From contig NC_011901.1 in NCBI RefSeq assembly GCF_000021985.1, positions 2,614,501 to 2,678,500 on the forward strand: DNA of 64,000 nucleotides. The letters run 5' to 3'. The stretch comes from Thioalkalivibrio sulfidiphilus HL-EbGr7 (GTDB lineage Bacteria > Pseudomonadota > Gammaproteobacteria > Ectothiorhodospirales > Ectothiorhodospiraceae). Position numbers and translations under genes: made by a program. This document shows, piece by piece, positions 33,937-41,445 of this stretch. Numbering within the stretch: position 1 is the first letter of the stretch; every line of letters starts with the position of its first letter. A model generated the notes under the pieces. That model was given only the letters and a program-made list of their open reading frames with translations, made no database searches and had not been told where the DNA came from.

Positions 33937-33990
33937 GGGGGCGATCACCGGGAGGCCGCATGCCGCCTGGATTTGCGGCCGATCGCCCCC
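33937..33990. repeat. Nested inverted repeat in the 33.6-34.2 kb gap
   Basis: GGGGGCGATC (33937-33946) pairs with GATCGCCCCC (33981-33990), and inside it GGCCGCA pairs with TGCGGCC. There is no T run. The 597-base gap between 33614 and 34212 otherwise contains the sigma-54/GlrR region and nothing else I can name. Confidence 0.6.
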
Positions 33991-34211
33991 CCCACGACGG
34001 GTTCAGCGTCCTGAGCACGATTCCGGTGTCACGACGTCCACCCGACGCCCTGATCACCCATGCGAAATCAGATATCCAGCTGATAAATAAGATCATTTAT
34101 CGCCACACAGACCCGTCGGGGCGAGTACCTGGCATGGCTCATGCAAATGCATTCCAGCAGGACGTGCGATCAGCACCGCAATCATTACAGGAAACTCAGG
34201 AGGATCCTGCC

Positions 34212-34418
34212 ATGACGGAACTCGCAGCCTGGTTTTTTGCCATTGCCGTGATCATGGCCCTGGCGAGCCTCACCGGACTGGCCGGCGTGGCCTCTGGCAT
34301 CACCCAGATCCTGTCCGCGGCCTTCGCCGTGTTTTGTCTGCTTGCGCTGTTGTTCAGGGGGCCTGCAACGAGCACGCGGCATCCCCGGTCAACACACAGG
34401 CCACATGCGAGACCCTGA
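34212..34418 (+). CDS. DUF1328-like small membrane protein
   Basis: A 68-residue protein with two hydrophobic segments (AAWFFAIAVIMALASLTGLA and ILSAAFAVFCLLALLF), a variant of the DUF1328 pattern seen more exactly at 34922-35080, with an added basic His/Arg tail. AGGAGG lies eight bases before ATG 34212. Confidence 0.7.
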   Translation: MTELAAWFFAIAVIMALASLTGLAGVASGITQILSAAFAVFCLLALLFRGPATSTRHPRSTHRPHARP

Positions 34419-34635
34419 GCCCAGGCCAGGCAATCCACAGTCTCAAACGGGGTCAGGATGACCCCGATCCCCTTCGGCGGGCGCGCCTCCCCCCTTGATC
34501 CGACCTGGATCTCTCCCTGGCCCGCCGAGCCGTCACTAGGACGGCGTTTGGGCCGTCACCGGCAGGAAGACCGGTGACGAGCTCCCCTTTTTGGGAGGCA
34601 AAGCTATCACCCCCCATTCCCCAGGAGGACACTTC

Positions 34636-34860
34636 ATGACAGACGTCCAGACATCCACCACCCCCCGAACACTGCTGCTCTGCGCCCTGTTCTCGCTGGC
34701 CCTGCTGGCCGGCTGTTCGGACAGCGGACCCGCGGAGGAGGCCGGCGAGCGCATCGACGATGCGGTCCAGGATGCCCAGGACGCCATCAGTCCACCCGGT
34801 CCCGCCGAGGAGGCCGGACGCAAGATCGACGACGCCGTGGACGAGGCCACCGGCAACTGA
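34636..34860 (+). CDS. Small lipoprotein with internal duplication
   Basis: A 74-residue lipoprotein; the lipobox SLALLAGC sets the acylated cysteine at residue 27. The mature part contains two copies of a GPAEEAGERIDDAV motif, acidic and helical. AGGAGG precedes ATG 34636. It lies between two DUF1328-type genes, which are typical of osmotic/envelope stress clusters. Function unknown. Confidence 0.78.
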   Translation: MTDVQTSTTPRTLLLCALFSLALLAGCSDSGPAEEAGERIDDAVQDAQDAISPPGPAEEAGRKIDDAVDEATGN

Positions 34861-34921
34861 GCCGCGCCCTGACCGGGCCGTGCTCTGACCCGAGACACAA
34901 CCCGAGACCAAGGAGACCCAT

Positions 34922-35080
34922 ATGCTTGGCTGGGCACTGATCTTTCTCATCGTCGCCATCATTGCCGGCACGCTGGGTTTTTCCGGCGTGGCGGGCGCCG
35001 CATCCTGGATCGCCCAGGTCCTGTTCCTGGTGTTCCTGGCACTGCTGGTGATCTCCCTGCTGGGCGGACGGCGAGTCTAG
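34922..35080 (+). CDS. DUF1328 family membrane protein
   Basis: A 52-residue protein, [20 protein letters not shown] then [20 protein letters not shown], the classic two-helix DUF1328 (YtjA) pattern. AAGGAG lies seven bases before ATG 34922. Often induced by stress in other bacteria; molecular role unknown. Confidence 0.88.
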   Translation: MLGWALIFLIVAIIAGTLGFSGVAGAASWIAQVLFLVFLALLVISLLGGRRV

Positions 35081-35154
35081 CTGTGTAAGCCCAACAGTGT
35101 GTCCCCCACCGCCGACCTATCGCGATGCATGCACCTCTCGGCCTGTCTCGCTGG

Positions 35155-35240
35155 CATAGGGCGGCCCGTGGCCGCCTGTGGATCGTGAACCTGCGGCTGT
35201 TGGCGAACCTGGGCTGTCGGCGGGCATGGCCCGCCCTATG
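35155..35240. repeat. REP pair, family C
   Basis: CATAGGGCGGCCCGTGGCCG (from 35155) and the inverse-type GGGCATGGCCCGCCCTATG ending at 35240. Together with a hairpin at 35350-35371 it fills most of the 375-base gap after the DUF1328 gene. Confidence 0.8.
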
Positions 35241-35349
35241 GAACGCTTCTCCGGGAGACGACGGCGCGAGACAGACTCGGAGACCACCATCATTCGCGGT
35301 CCTTGATGCAATATCCGGGCGAGCCCCGCGCACCGACCAACACGCCAAT

Positions 35350-35377
35350 GGCCCCGACATTTCCCGGGGCCGTTTTC
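35350..35377 (+). terminator. Possible intrinsic terminator
   Basis: GGCCCCG-ACATTT-CCCGGGGCC hairpin followed by GTTTTCCT, upstream of the DUF2058 gene. The stem is short and no gene ends immediately before it. Confidence 0.45.
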
Positions 35378-35455
35378 CTATGGACCGCCTCGGGGCTTAC
35401 AATGCCCCTCAGTCATCCGCGCTCCTGGGGCGCGTACAACGTGTTCGGACAAACC

Positions 35456-36001
35456 ATGGCCAATTCACTGCAGGAACAGCTGCTGCGCGCCGGACTGGTG
35501 GACGAGAAAAAACTCCGCCAGGCGCGCCAGGGCAACAAACAGGACAAGAAGCAGAAGGCACCCAAGGGCGCCAGGAACAGCCAGCAGACGTCCGAGGCGG
35601 AACTGGCCCGGCGCCAGCAGGCGGAGCGTTCCCGGGAACTCAACCGCCAGCGTGAAGTGGAAGCCGCGCGCAAAGCCCGGGAGGCGCAGCTGCGCCAGAT
35701 CATCGAGGCCAATCGCCTGCCCCGCCGGGAGGCCGACGTCACCTACCATTTCGAGCATGACGGCAAGGTGCGGCGTATTCACGTCACCCGCGACCAGCAG
35801 GCCCGCCTGGGCCTCGGCCAGCTGGGCATCGTCACCCTGGCCGGGGGCTACGAACTGCTGCCCCTGGAGGCGATTGAGAAGGTGCGCGAGCGGGATCCCG
35901 CCGCCGTGATCCTGATCGACGCCACCGACGACAAATCCCAGACCCCGGACGCCGACGATCCCTATGCGGCCTACCAGGTCCCCGATGACCTGATGTGGTG
36001 A
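35456..36001 (+). CDS. DUF2058 family protein (YaiL-like)
   Basis: A 181-residue cytoplasmic protein. NSLQEQLLRAGLVDEKKLRQ and the highly charged K/R/Q-rich helix after it, followed by NRLPRREADVTYHFEHDGKV and RRIHVT, are the DUF2058 pattern; E. coli YaiL belongs here. It may be a nucleoprotein or polysome-associated factor, unproven. ATG 35456 matches the family start. Downstream, the VTT-domain gene begins 7 bases after the stop. Confidence 0.85.
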   Translation: MANSLQEQLLRAGLVDEKKLRQARQGNKQDKKQKAPKGARNSQQTSEAELARRQQAERSRELNRQREVEAARKAREAQLRQIIEANRLPRREADVTYHFEHDGKVRRIHVTRDQQARLGLGQLGIVTLAGGYELLPLEAIEKVRERDPAAVILIDATDDKSQTPDADDPYAAYQVPDDLMW

Positions 36002-36008
36002 GGCCGCA

Positions 36009-36707
36009 ATGAGTGCAGACCCGGAGCATCGCGAGGAAGGCCGCGGCCTGGCTGGTGAGGGTGAGCGCCGCAGGCACCGCATGCGCCTGATGACCATCGC
36101 GGGGCTGGTGCTGCTGCTCGTCGGGCTGGTCCTGTGGCAGCCGGTGGCCGTGGCCGATGTGATCGACTGGGGTCAGTCCCTGGCCCCCCACCCCGCCGCG
36201 ATCCCGGTGCTGATCCTGCTCCAGGCCCTGCTGCTGGCCCTGGCCTTGCCGGGCACCCTGATGCTCTGGGTGGTGGCGCCCTTCTACGACCCCTTGACCG
36301 CCGCCGCGATCCTCACTGCCGGCAGCACCCTGGGTGCCCTGGCCGCCTACTACACCTCCCGCTGGCTGGGCGGTCTCTGGCAGCCGGGCCCCACGGGGCA
36401 GCGGGTGCTCGATCTGCTGTCACGACAGGGCGATGTCTGGACCCAGCTGGCGCTGCGCGTCCTGCCGGGCTTCCCCCACTCGGTGATCAACTATGGCGCC
36501 GGGACCCTGGGGCTGCCCCTCGGTCCCTTCATGATGGCAACGGTCATCGGGCTGGCATTTAAGTGGCCGATCTACACCTACGCCGTACACACCCTGCTCA
36601 CCTCGGGCACGGAGGGCACGGAGATCGAGTTGATGTCCCTGCTGCCCCTGCTCGCGCTGGCCGTGCTGCTGGTGGGCGGACGCGCACTGCGCGCCCGTTT
36701 GGGGTAG
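36009..36707 (+). CDS. TVP38/TMEM64 (VTT-domain) membrane protein
   Basis: A 232-residue inner-membrane protein. Several helices surround the VTT core, with ALALPGTLMLWVVAPFYDPL, AGSTLGALAAYYTSRWLGG and RVLPGFPHSVINYGAGTLGL. Relatives (DedA/YdjX-Z group) are thought to move lipids. A charged 25-residue N-terminal extension precedes the first helix. It follows the DUF2058 gene by 7 bases and is followed by a family-B REP unit and a heptamer arm. Confidence 0.85.
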   Translation: MSADPEHREEGRGLAGEGERRRHRMRLMTIAGLVLLLVGLVLWQPVAVADVIDWGQSLAPHPAAIPVLILLQALLLALALPGTLMLWVVAPFYDPLTAAAILTAGSTLGALAAYYTSRWLGGLWQPGPTGQRVLDLLSRQGDVWTQLALRVLPGFPHSVINYGAGTLGLPLGPFMMATVIGLAFKWPIYTYAVHTLLTSGTEGTEIELMSLLPLLALAVLLVGGRALRARLG

Positions 36708-36727
36708 GGGCATACATCAGGCGACGC

Positions 36728-36750
36728 TGTCGGCCTGAAGGCCGACCTAC
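36728..36750. repeat. REP unit, family B (single)
   Basis: TGTCGGCCTGAAGGCCGACC plus TAC, identical in core to both arms of the pair at 18336-18407. Confidence 0.75.
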
Positions 36751-36768
36751 GAAACCAGCAGTTTTCAC

Positions 36769-36796
36769 TTGCCTCTTGTATCTTGCCTCTTGTCTC
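36769..36796. repeat. Heptamer array, TTGCCTC family (single arm)
   Basis: Four 7-base units: TTGCCTC, TTGTATC, TTGCCTC, TTGTCTC. The complement of the array at 59126-59154; no partner arm beside it. It lies 10 bases after the stop codon of the flavin reductase gene (minus strand). Confidence 0.75.
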
Positions 36797-36806
36797 TAGC
36801 GCCCTC

Positions 36807-37532
36807 CTACCACCACTTCTCGAACACCAGCCGCTCCCTGGGAATACCCATGCCGGCAAGCAGTTCTGTCATGTCCTCGATGAAGTCGCGGCTGCCGCAG
36901 TAGTAGTAGAGGGCATCCTTCGGCAGGTTCATGGCGGAGAGCAGGTCATGACTGATGCGCCCGGTGTGACCGCGCCAGTCCTCGGCGTCCCGGGTCACGG
37001 TCATCACGCAACGGATGTTGGACGCAAGCCCCATGCGCTCCAGCTCGTCCCGGAACAGGATCTCCGCACTCTCGGTAACGCTGTAGACCAGGGTGGCCTG
37101 CACCTGGGGCATGGATTCGTGAATGGCGCGCAGGATGCCGATGAGTGGCGTGACCCCGATCCCGGCACCGAGCAGCACCACCTTGTCCGCCATGTGGGGT
37201 TCGAAATAAAAACCGCCCTGCCCCTGCGGTGACAGGTACACCGTGTCCCCCACTCGGGCGCTCTCGTGCAGGTAGCGGGTCACACCGTGGTGATCCGCCG
37301 CCTTCACGGCCAGCTGGATGCGCCCCCGCAGGGAAGGCGTGGACACCAGGGAGTATCCGCCCACGGCCCACTCGCCGCCCACCTGCGCCACCAGGTCGAT
37401 CCACTGGCCGGGCCGGTAGCTGAAGCGCTCGCCCACCTCCAGCAGCAGCGACTTGATGTGCGGGGTCTCCTGCCGGATCTCGACGATGGTGGCGGGGAGC
37501 ATCCCTTCGGGGGCGGTGGCGATGTGGTTCAT
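36807..37532 (-). CDS. Ferredoxin reductase-like FAD/NAD(P)-binding oxidoreductase
   Basis: A 241-residue flavoprotein of the ferredoxin-NADP reductase superfamily (OXNAD1-like). The FAD domain shows YRPGQWIDLVAQVGGEWAVG and GYSLVSTPS; the arginine of the usual RxYS motif is missing. The NAD domain has VLLGAGIGVTPLIGILRAIH, the YYYCGSRDFIEDM region and the terminal aromatic VFEKWW that stacks on the flavin. The partner is unknown. ATG 37532 (MNHIATAPEGMLPATIVEIR) is chosen. Confidence 0.85.
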   Translation of the reverse strand: MNHIATAPEGMLPATIVEIRQETPHIKSLLLEVGERFSYRPGQWIDLVAQVGGEWAVGGYSLVSTPSLRGRIQLAVKAADHHGVTRYLHESARVGDTVYLSPQGQGGFYFEPHMADKVVLLGAGIGVTPLIGILRAIHESMPQVQATLVYSVTESAEILFRDELERMGLASNIRCVMTVTRDAEDWRGHTGRISHDLLSAMNLPKDALYYYCGSRDFIEDMTELLAGMGIPRERLVFEKWW

Positions 37533-37590
37533 GTTGGGCGTGACGCGGGCTATCGGTGTGTGGCCCAAGGGTAACAGGGAATCGGGTCGG

Positions 37591-37699
37591 AAGTGAGAAG
37601 GGGGAATTGAAGTAAGAAGGGGGAATTGGGAAGTAGGAAATAAAAGACCTTACTTCGCACTTTCCAATTCCTGCTTCCTGCTTCCCACTTCCTACTTTT
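37591..37699. repeat. Heptamer inverted-array element, GAATTGGGAAGT family
   Basis: Left arm AAGTGAGAAGGGGGAATT... to GGAAGTAGGAAA (37591-37640) and right arm ACTTCGCACTTTCCAATTCC to CCCACTTCCTACTTT (37652-37698). The right arm supplies the TAG stop codon of mazG. Confidence 0.85.
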
Positions 37700-38493
37700 G
37701 TTTCGCCTGCTCCCACAGTCCGTCCAGCTCCTGAAGGTCCGCGTCCTCCAGGCGCCGGCCCTGGGCGGCCAGGGCCTGCTCCATGAAGCGGAAGCGGTCC
37801 TCGAACCTGGCGTTGGTGCCGCGCAGGGCGGCCTCGGGATCCACGCCCAGGTGCCGGGCCAGATTGCACACGGAGAACAGCAGGTCACCCACCTCGTCCC
37901 CGAGCCGGGCCTCGGGGGCATCGGCCTCGATCTCGGCGCGGAGCTCGTCGAACTCCTCCAGCACCTTGGCCAGCACCGGGCCCGGCCTGTCCCAGTCGAA
38001 ACCCACCCGGGCGGCGCGCTTCTGCAGCTTCACCGCGCGGGTGAGCGCGGGCAGCGCCAGGGCCACACCGTCCAGATGACCACGACCCTCGCCGGCCTCG
38101 ACCCGCTCGCGGGCCTTCTCCAGCTCCCAGGCGGCGTGGTGCTCGGCCTCGCTGTCGTAGCGGACATCGGCAAACACGTGGGGATGGCGGCGTACCAGCT
38201 TCTCGGCCAGGGTCCGGGCCACGTCGTGGATGTCGAAGCGCCCCTCCTCCTCGGCGATGCGGGCGTAGAAGACCACCTGCAGCAGCAGGTCCCCCAGTTC
38301 CCCGCGCACGGCCTCGAAGTCCCTTCTCGAGATGGCATCGGCCACCTCGTAGGCCTCCTCCAGGGTGTGGGGGACAATGGTCTCCCAGGTCTGTCTCAGG
38401 TCCCAGGGACAGCCTGACTCGGGATCCCCGCAGGCGGGCCATGATGGCCAGCACCCGCTCAAGGGGGTCCTCCGGCAGGTCATGACTGGACAT
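37692..38493 (-). CDS. mazG: Nucleoside triphosphate pyrophosphohydrolase MazG, N-terminal frameshift
   Basis: MazG hydrolyses NTPs to NMP and pyrophosphate. From ATG 38493 the frame reads MSSHDLPEDPLERVLAIMAR, the normal start, then is lost at a CCCC run (38426-38429, plus strand). The next frame continues DPESGCPWDLRQTWETIVPH and ELGDLLLQVVFYARIAEEEG through both MazG domains to KLQKRAARVGFDWDRPGPVL and stops at 37692. One surplus base explains this. The EExxE-type metal motifs are intact (TLEEAYEVADAI). An in-frame ATG at 38483 would start the downstream frame with nonsense residues. The gene is 3 bases downstream of the yfaZ stop. Confidence 0.85.
38426..38429 (-). other. Frameshift site in mazG
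   Basis: The minus strand reads CTG CGG GGA TCC where the family needs CTG CGG GAT CCC (LRDPESGCPW), that is, one extra G in a run of four. Confidence 0.8.
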
Positions 38494-38496
38494 GGA

Positions 38497-39066
38497 TCAG
38501 AATCTGAAGCGCACGCCGAAATGGACGTGCTTGTCCACCTTGTAGCTGCTGTCCCGATCCAGATCCAGGGTCAACTCACGATAGCCCAGGAAGCCGGACA
38601 CGCCCGGGGTGACTTCCAGTTCATAACGCACGCCCACGTCGACCAGCTGATCCGCATCACCGAAGCTGGTGACCGAGGGGGCGAAGTGGATGTCGGCGGC
38701 AATGGCCATGGGCATGTTGGCGGGGATCGTGTAGCGCACCTCGCCACCCAGGGCGAGTGCCTGGAAGTTCTGGTCGGGGCGGTCGGTGCTGCCCACGTAG
38801 ATCCTGCCGCCCAGACCGAAGGTGAGGGGCATGTCGCCTGCCGGGGTGCCGGCGGCATGCAGGCCGAAGCTGCCCATGTAGTCCTTGTCGTCGCCGTAGA
38901 ACAGGCCGAAGGACATCTCCGCCCCCGGCAGGCCGATGCCGGACGCATCACCCGTGAAGGTCAGCTGGGCGGTCTTGTTGCTCAGGTAGGCCTCAACGCC
39001 GGCGGCCTGAACGGTGGTGGCAGCGCCGGCCAACAGGGCGGCGGCGATCAGTCTTGCCATACGCAT
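38497..39066 (-). CDS. YfaZ-family outer membrane protein
   Basis: A 189-residue predicted outer-membrane beta-barrel. The signal peptide (LIAAALLAGAATTVQA) ends near residue 21; alternating strands follow and the chain ends in the outer-membrane signature VHFGVRFRF. SFGLFYGDDKDYMGSFGL and GVSGFLGYRELTLDLD resemble YfaZ. Function unknown. GAGGAGA precedes ATG 39066. Confidence 0.8.
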   Translation of the reverse strand: MRMARLIAAALLAGAATTVQAAGVEAYLSNKTAQLTFTGDASGIGLPGAEMSFGLFYGDDKDYMGSFGLHAAGTPAGDMPLTFGLGGRIYVGSTDRPDQNFQALALGGEVRYTIPANMPMAIAADIHFAPSVTSFGDADQLVDVGVRYELEVTPGVSGFLGYRELTLDLDRDSSYKVDKHVHFGVRFRF

Positions 39067-39216
39067 GATGTCTCTCCTCTGGTTCGGATCTGGTGACGGA
39101 TGAACCGGCCAGGCCGGTCAGTGGCCGCAAGCTTAACACGCCATATAGGGCTTTTTGGGGCTCGCGAACACAATTTGTGGGGGGCTGCGCGCGATCTCCC
39201 CACAGAGAACCCGGCA

Positions 39217-39248
39217 ATAGTTGACTTATTTACTAGGAATTTTATATT
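39217..39248 (+). promoter_or_regulatory. Sigma-70 promoter overlapped by an IscR-type (Rrf2) operator
   Basis: TTGACT (39221-39226), 16 bases, TATATT (39243-39248). Overlapping it, ATAGTTGACTTATTTACTAG then GAAT (39217-39240) closely fits the IscR type 1 operator (ATAGTTGAC...ACT..GGAAT-like). This predicts Rrf2/IscR repression of the gene at 39302. Confidence 0.6.
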
Positions 39249-39301
39249 AGCATCAACTGATGTATTTATCAGTCCACTCACTCTGAGCAAGGAGAGACAT
39301 C

Positions 39302-39751
39302 ATGAGCAGCCTGATCCCCAACTTCCCCCACGACGGCGTGGTCACCGTGAATCGCGTGATCCTCAAGGACGGCTTTACCGTGGACGACCTGCAGGAGCGG
39401 GTGGCCGTGCTGTGCGAGAACGTGAAGACCTACCACTCCGACACCGGTTTCGTGGGCGGCTTCGTGTGCCTCAACAGCGGTGATGTCTCCAACGAGGGCT
39501 CCACCGTGGGCCAGGCCGTGGAGAGCCCGCTGAAGGGCAAGGAAGCGCTGATCGTCACCTTCTGGCGCAGCATGGAAGAGCACGAGGACTCCCATCGCAG
39601 CGAGACCTTCCAGCCCCTGTTCCAGGACGTGCTGGCCCTGTGCGAGAACGGCAACGAGGAGATCGCCTACGACATGCTATGGGCCGGCAAGGGCTACTCC
39701 GAGGAGGAGGCCAAGGCCGCCCGGGAAGCCAAGGCCCGTCACGCGGCCTGA
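39302..39751 (+). CDS. Conserved protein, possible ABM-like fold
   Basis: A 149-residue soluble protein without signal peptide. VTVNRVILKDGFTVDDLQER, GFVGGFVCLNSGDVSNEGST and EALIVTFWRSMEEHEDSHRS suggest the dimeric alpha/beta-barrel (antibiotic biosynthesis monooxygenase-like) fold, in which a short helix and strands bind heme or small ligands. Two cysteines (CEN and CLN) are notable. I do not recognise a named family. AAGGAGA lies before ATG 39302. It has a strong promoter with an IscR-like operator and its own terminator, so it is probably an inducible single-gene unit. Confidence 0.75.
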   Translation: MSSLIPNFPHDGVVTVNRVILKDGFTVDDLQERVAVLCENVKTYHSDTGFVGGFVCLNSGDVSNEGSTVGQAVESPLKGKEALIVTFWRSMEEHEDSHRSETFQPLFQDVLALCENGNEEIAYDMLWAGKGYSEEEAKAAREAKARHAA

Positions 39752-39781
39752 TCCAGTCCGGGACTGGGACGTCCCTAACGC

Positions 39782-39827
39782 CCAAGCAAAAAGCCCCGGC
39801 GCATTCGCGCCGGGGCTTTTTGCTTGG
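39782..39827. terminator. Intrinsic terminator
   Basis: A 21-base perfect stem, CCAAGCAAAAAGCCCCGGCG plus C, around the loop ATTC, with T5 in the second arm. It ends the 39302 transcript and insulates the copper island. Confidence 0.93.
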
Positions 39828-39914
39828 GGTCTGGATCAGGACACGAGGAAACCTGAGTTGTCGGGCCGCTGTGGTACAGTGGCGTGATCCGAGATCCCAT
39901 CGACCGAACCGTTC

Positions 39915-40262
39915 ATGTCCCGACGCCTTCGCATCCTGCTCAGTCTGCTGATCGCCTGGACGCTGATCCTGGCCCCCGTGGGCGGCGCGTGGTCCATGGC
40001 ATCGAGCATGGATCCCACGGCTGGCACGGTGCACTGCGCTGACCACCCGGCACAGGTGCCGAACGGACAACTCACCGACGGAGAGGTCACCACCGATCAC
40101 GCCTGCGATCACTGCGGCTCCTGCGGACATTGCCTGTCCGCCAGCCTGTGGCCCCTGCTGAACGACCCGCACCCGGGCCGCTTCGTCATCGCCTCCAAGC
40201 TGTTTCAATCCACGATCGAACATCTCCCGCCGGGCAGCCTCAGGCCACCCGACATCGCCTGA
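39915..40262 (+). CDS. CopL-like exported metal-binding protein
   Basis: A 115-residue protein with a signal or anchor segment (LSLLIAWTLILAPVGGAWSM) and a Cys/His cluster, TDHACDHCGSCGHCLSASLW (four cysteines, two histidines), likely to bind copper or another soft metal. A paralogue with the same layout is at 43016. The layout resembles the DUF2946/CopL group of copper-island proteins. It opens the metal island. Confidence 0.72.
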   Translation: MSRRLRILLSLLIAWTLILAPVGGAWSMASSMDPTAGTVHCADHPAQVPNGQLTDGEVTTDHACDHCGSCGHCLSASLWPLLNDPHPGRFVIASKLFQSTIEHLPPGSLRPPDIA

Positions 40263-40350
40263 TGCATAGAGCCTTAGTCCGGCCCGGGCGGTCGCGCGCT
40301 GCCCGTTGCCAGCCGGATCGGTTTGACTACCCAGCACAGGAATGATGTCG

Positions 40351-40803
40351 ATGAAGATTCACACCACCGTACTGCTCAGCGCGTTGCTCGGCCTGCTCGT
40401 TGCCTGCGGCGAATCGCCCGAGAACACCCCACCGGCGACGAGCACCGAGCCGACACGCACCACCTCACCGGCCGAGACCGTCACCCCACGCGCCGACTTC
40501 CGAATCCCCCCCGAGGGATTCCAGACCGACCCACGTCGGGGCCGGGAACTGTTCCAGGCCAACTGCATGCAATGCCACGGCGCCGAGGCCCGGGGCACGG
40601 ACCAGGGCCCACCCCTGATCCATCGCATCTACGAGCCCTCCCACCACTCCGACCTCGCCTTCTATATCGCCATGGCGCGGGGCGTGCACCAACATCACTG
40701 GAACTTCGGCGATATGCCGCCTATCCCCGCCGTGGACGGCGAGGACGCCGCGCACATCATCGCCTGGATCCGCCAGGAACAGCGGGCCGCAGGGATTCAC
40801 TGA
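40351..40803 (+). CDS. Lipoprotein cytochrome c
   Basis: A 150-residue periplasmic class I cytochrome c anchored as a lipoprotein (lipobox LLGLLVAC, cysteine at residue 19). After a Thr/Pro-rich linker, the heme motif CMQCH lies in GRELFQANCMQCHGAEARGT, and the axial methionine is probably in NFGDMPPIP. ATG 40351 has AGGA eight bases upstream; ATG 40342/40345 are alternatives. It may take electrons from copper oxidation or be part of metal-island respiration; the partner is unknown. Confidence 0.87.
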   Translation: MKIHTTVLLSALLGLLVACGESPENTPPATSTEPTRTTSPAETVTPRADFRIPPEGFQTDPRRGRELFQANCMQCHGAEARGTDQGPPLIHRIYEPSHHSDLAFYIAMARGVHQHHWNFGDMPPIPAVDGEDAAHIIAWIRQEQRAAGIH

Positions 40804-40836
40804 CTGAAAGCTTGAAGCACGGAGGATGCAGCGGAC

Positions 40837-40986
40837 ATGTCCCATGACCCCGGCATGACCCTCGAACACTGGCTGCCCTGGCAGGCCGTGCCCGCCCTGA
40901 TCATCGTGTCACTCCTGACCTTGGCTGTGGGCGCGGCCGTGAGTTGGCTGATTCGGCGGCGCTGCCAGGGGCATGGTTCGCGGTGA
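40837..40986 (+). CDS. 49-residue membrane peptide in the copper island
   Basis: ATG 40837 to TGA 40986 encodes MSHDPGMTLEHWLPWQAVPA, one helix (LIIVSLLTLAVGAAVSWLI) and a basic end with a Cys and two His (RRRCQGHGSR). The last codon overlaps the GTG start of the next gene (GTGA), and GGAGG lies 11 bases upstream. The coupling supports it being real. Function unknown. Confidence 0.6.
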   Translation: MSHDPGMTLEHWLPWQAVPALIIVSLLTLAVGAAVSWLIRRRCQGHGSR

Positions 40987-41426
40987 TCTCCCTGTCCGGC
41001 ACACGCAACTGGCTGCAGGTGCTCAAGCGATACCTTCTGTTCATGGCGCTCGGCAACCTGGTGTGGGAGTTCGCCCACATGCCGCTCTACACAGTCTGGG
41101 AAACGGGCACCACGGCGCAGATGATTCTCTACGGGTTGCACTGCACGGTGGGTGACGTCCTCATCGCCCTGAGCGCGCTGGTGATCGCGCTGTTCGTGTT
41201 CGGCACACAGGCGTGGCCAGGCGAAGGCTATATACGCGTGGGCATCGTCGCGGTGATCGTGGGCCTCGGTTACACGATCTTCAGCGAGTGGCTCAACGTG
41301 GAAGTGCGCGAGGCCTGGGCCTACCGGGACCTCATGCCCGTCGTACCGCTGGTCAACGCGGGGCTCACGCCCATGCTCCAGTGGATCATGCTGCCGATCG
41401 CCGGCCTGTGGTGGGCACGCCGTTGA
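40983..41426 (+). CDS. Four-helix integral membrane protein
   Basis: A 147-residue membrane protein with about four helices (YLLFMALGNLVWEFAHMPLY, VGDVLIALSALVIALFVFG, RVGIVAVIVGLGYTIFSEWL, and a last one at the C-terminus). The conserved-looking polar residues WEFAHMPLY and SEWLNVEVREAWAY lie at the helix ends. No family name recognised. GTG 40983 overlaps the stop of the 49-residue peptide; TTG 40944 is less likely. Confidence 0.72.
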   Translation: MISLSGTRNWLQVLKRYLLFMALGNLVWEFAHMPLYTVWETGTTAQMILYGLHCTVGDVLIALSALVIALFVFGTQAWPGEGYIRVGIVAVIVGLGYTIFSEWLNVEVREAWAYRDLMPVVPLVNAGLTPMLQWIMLPIAGLWWARR

Positions 41427-41445
41427 CGCGGCTACAATCCGACCC

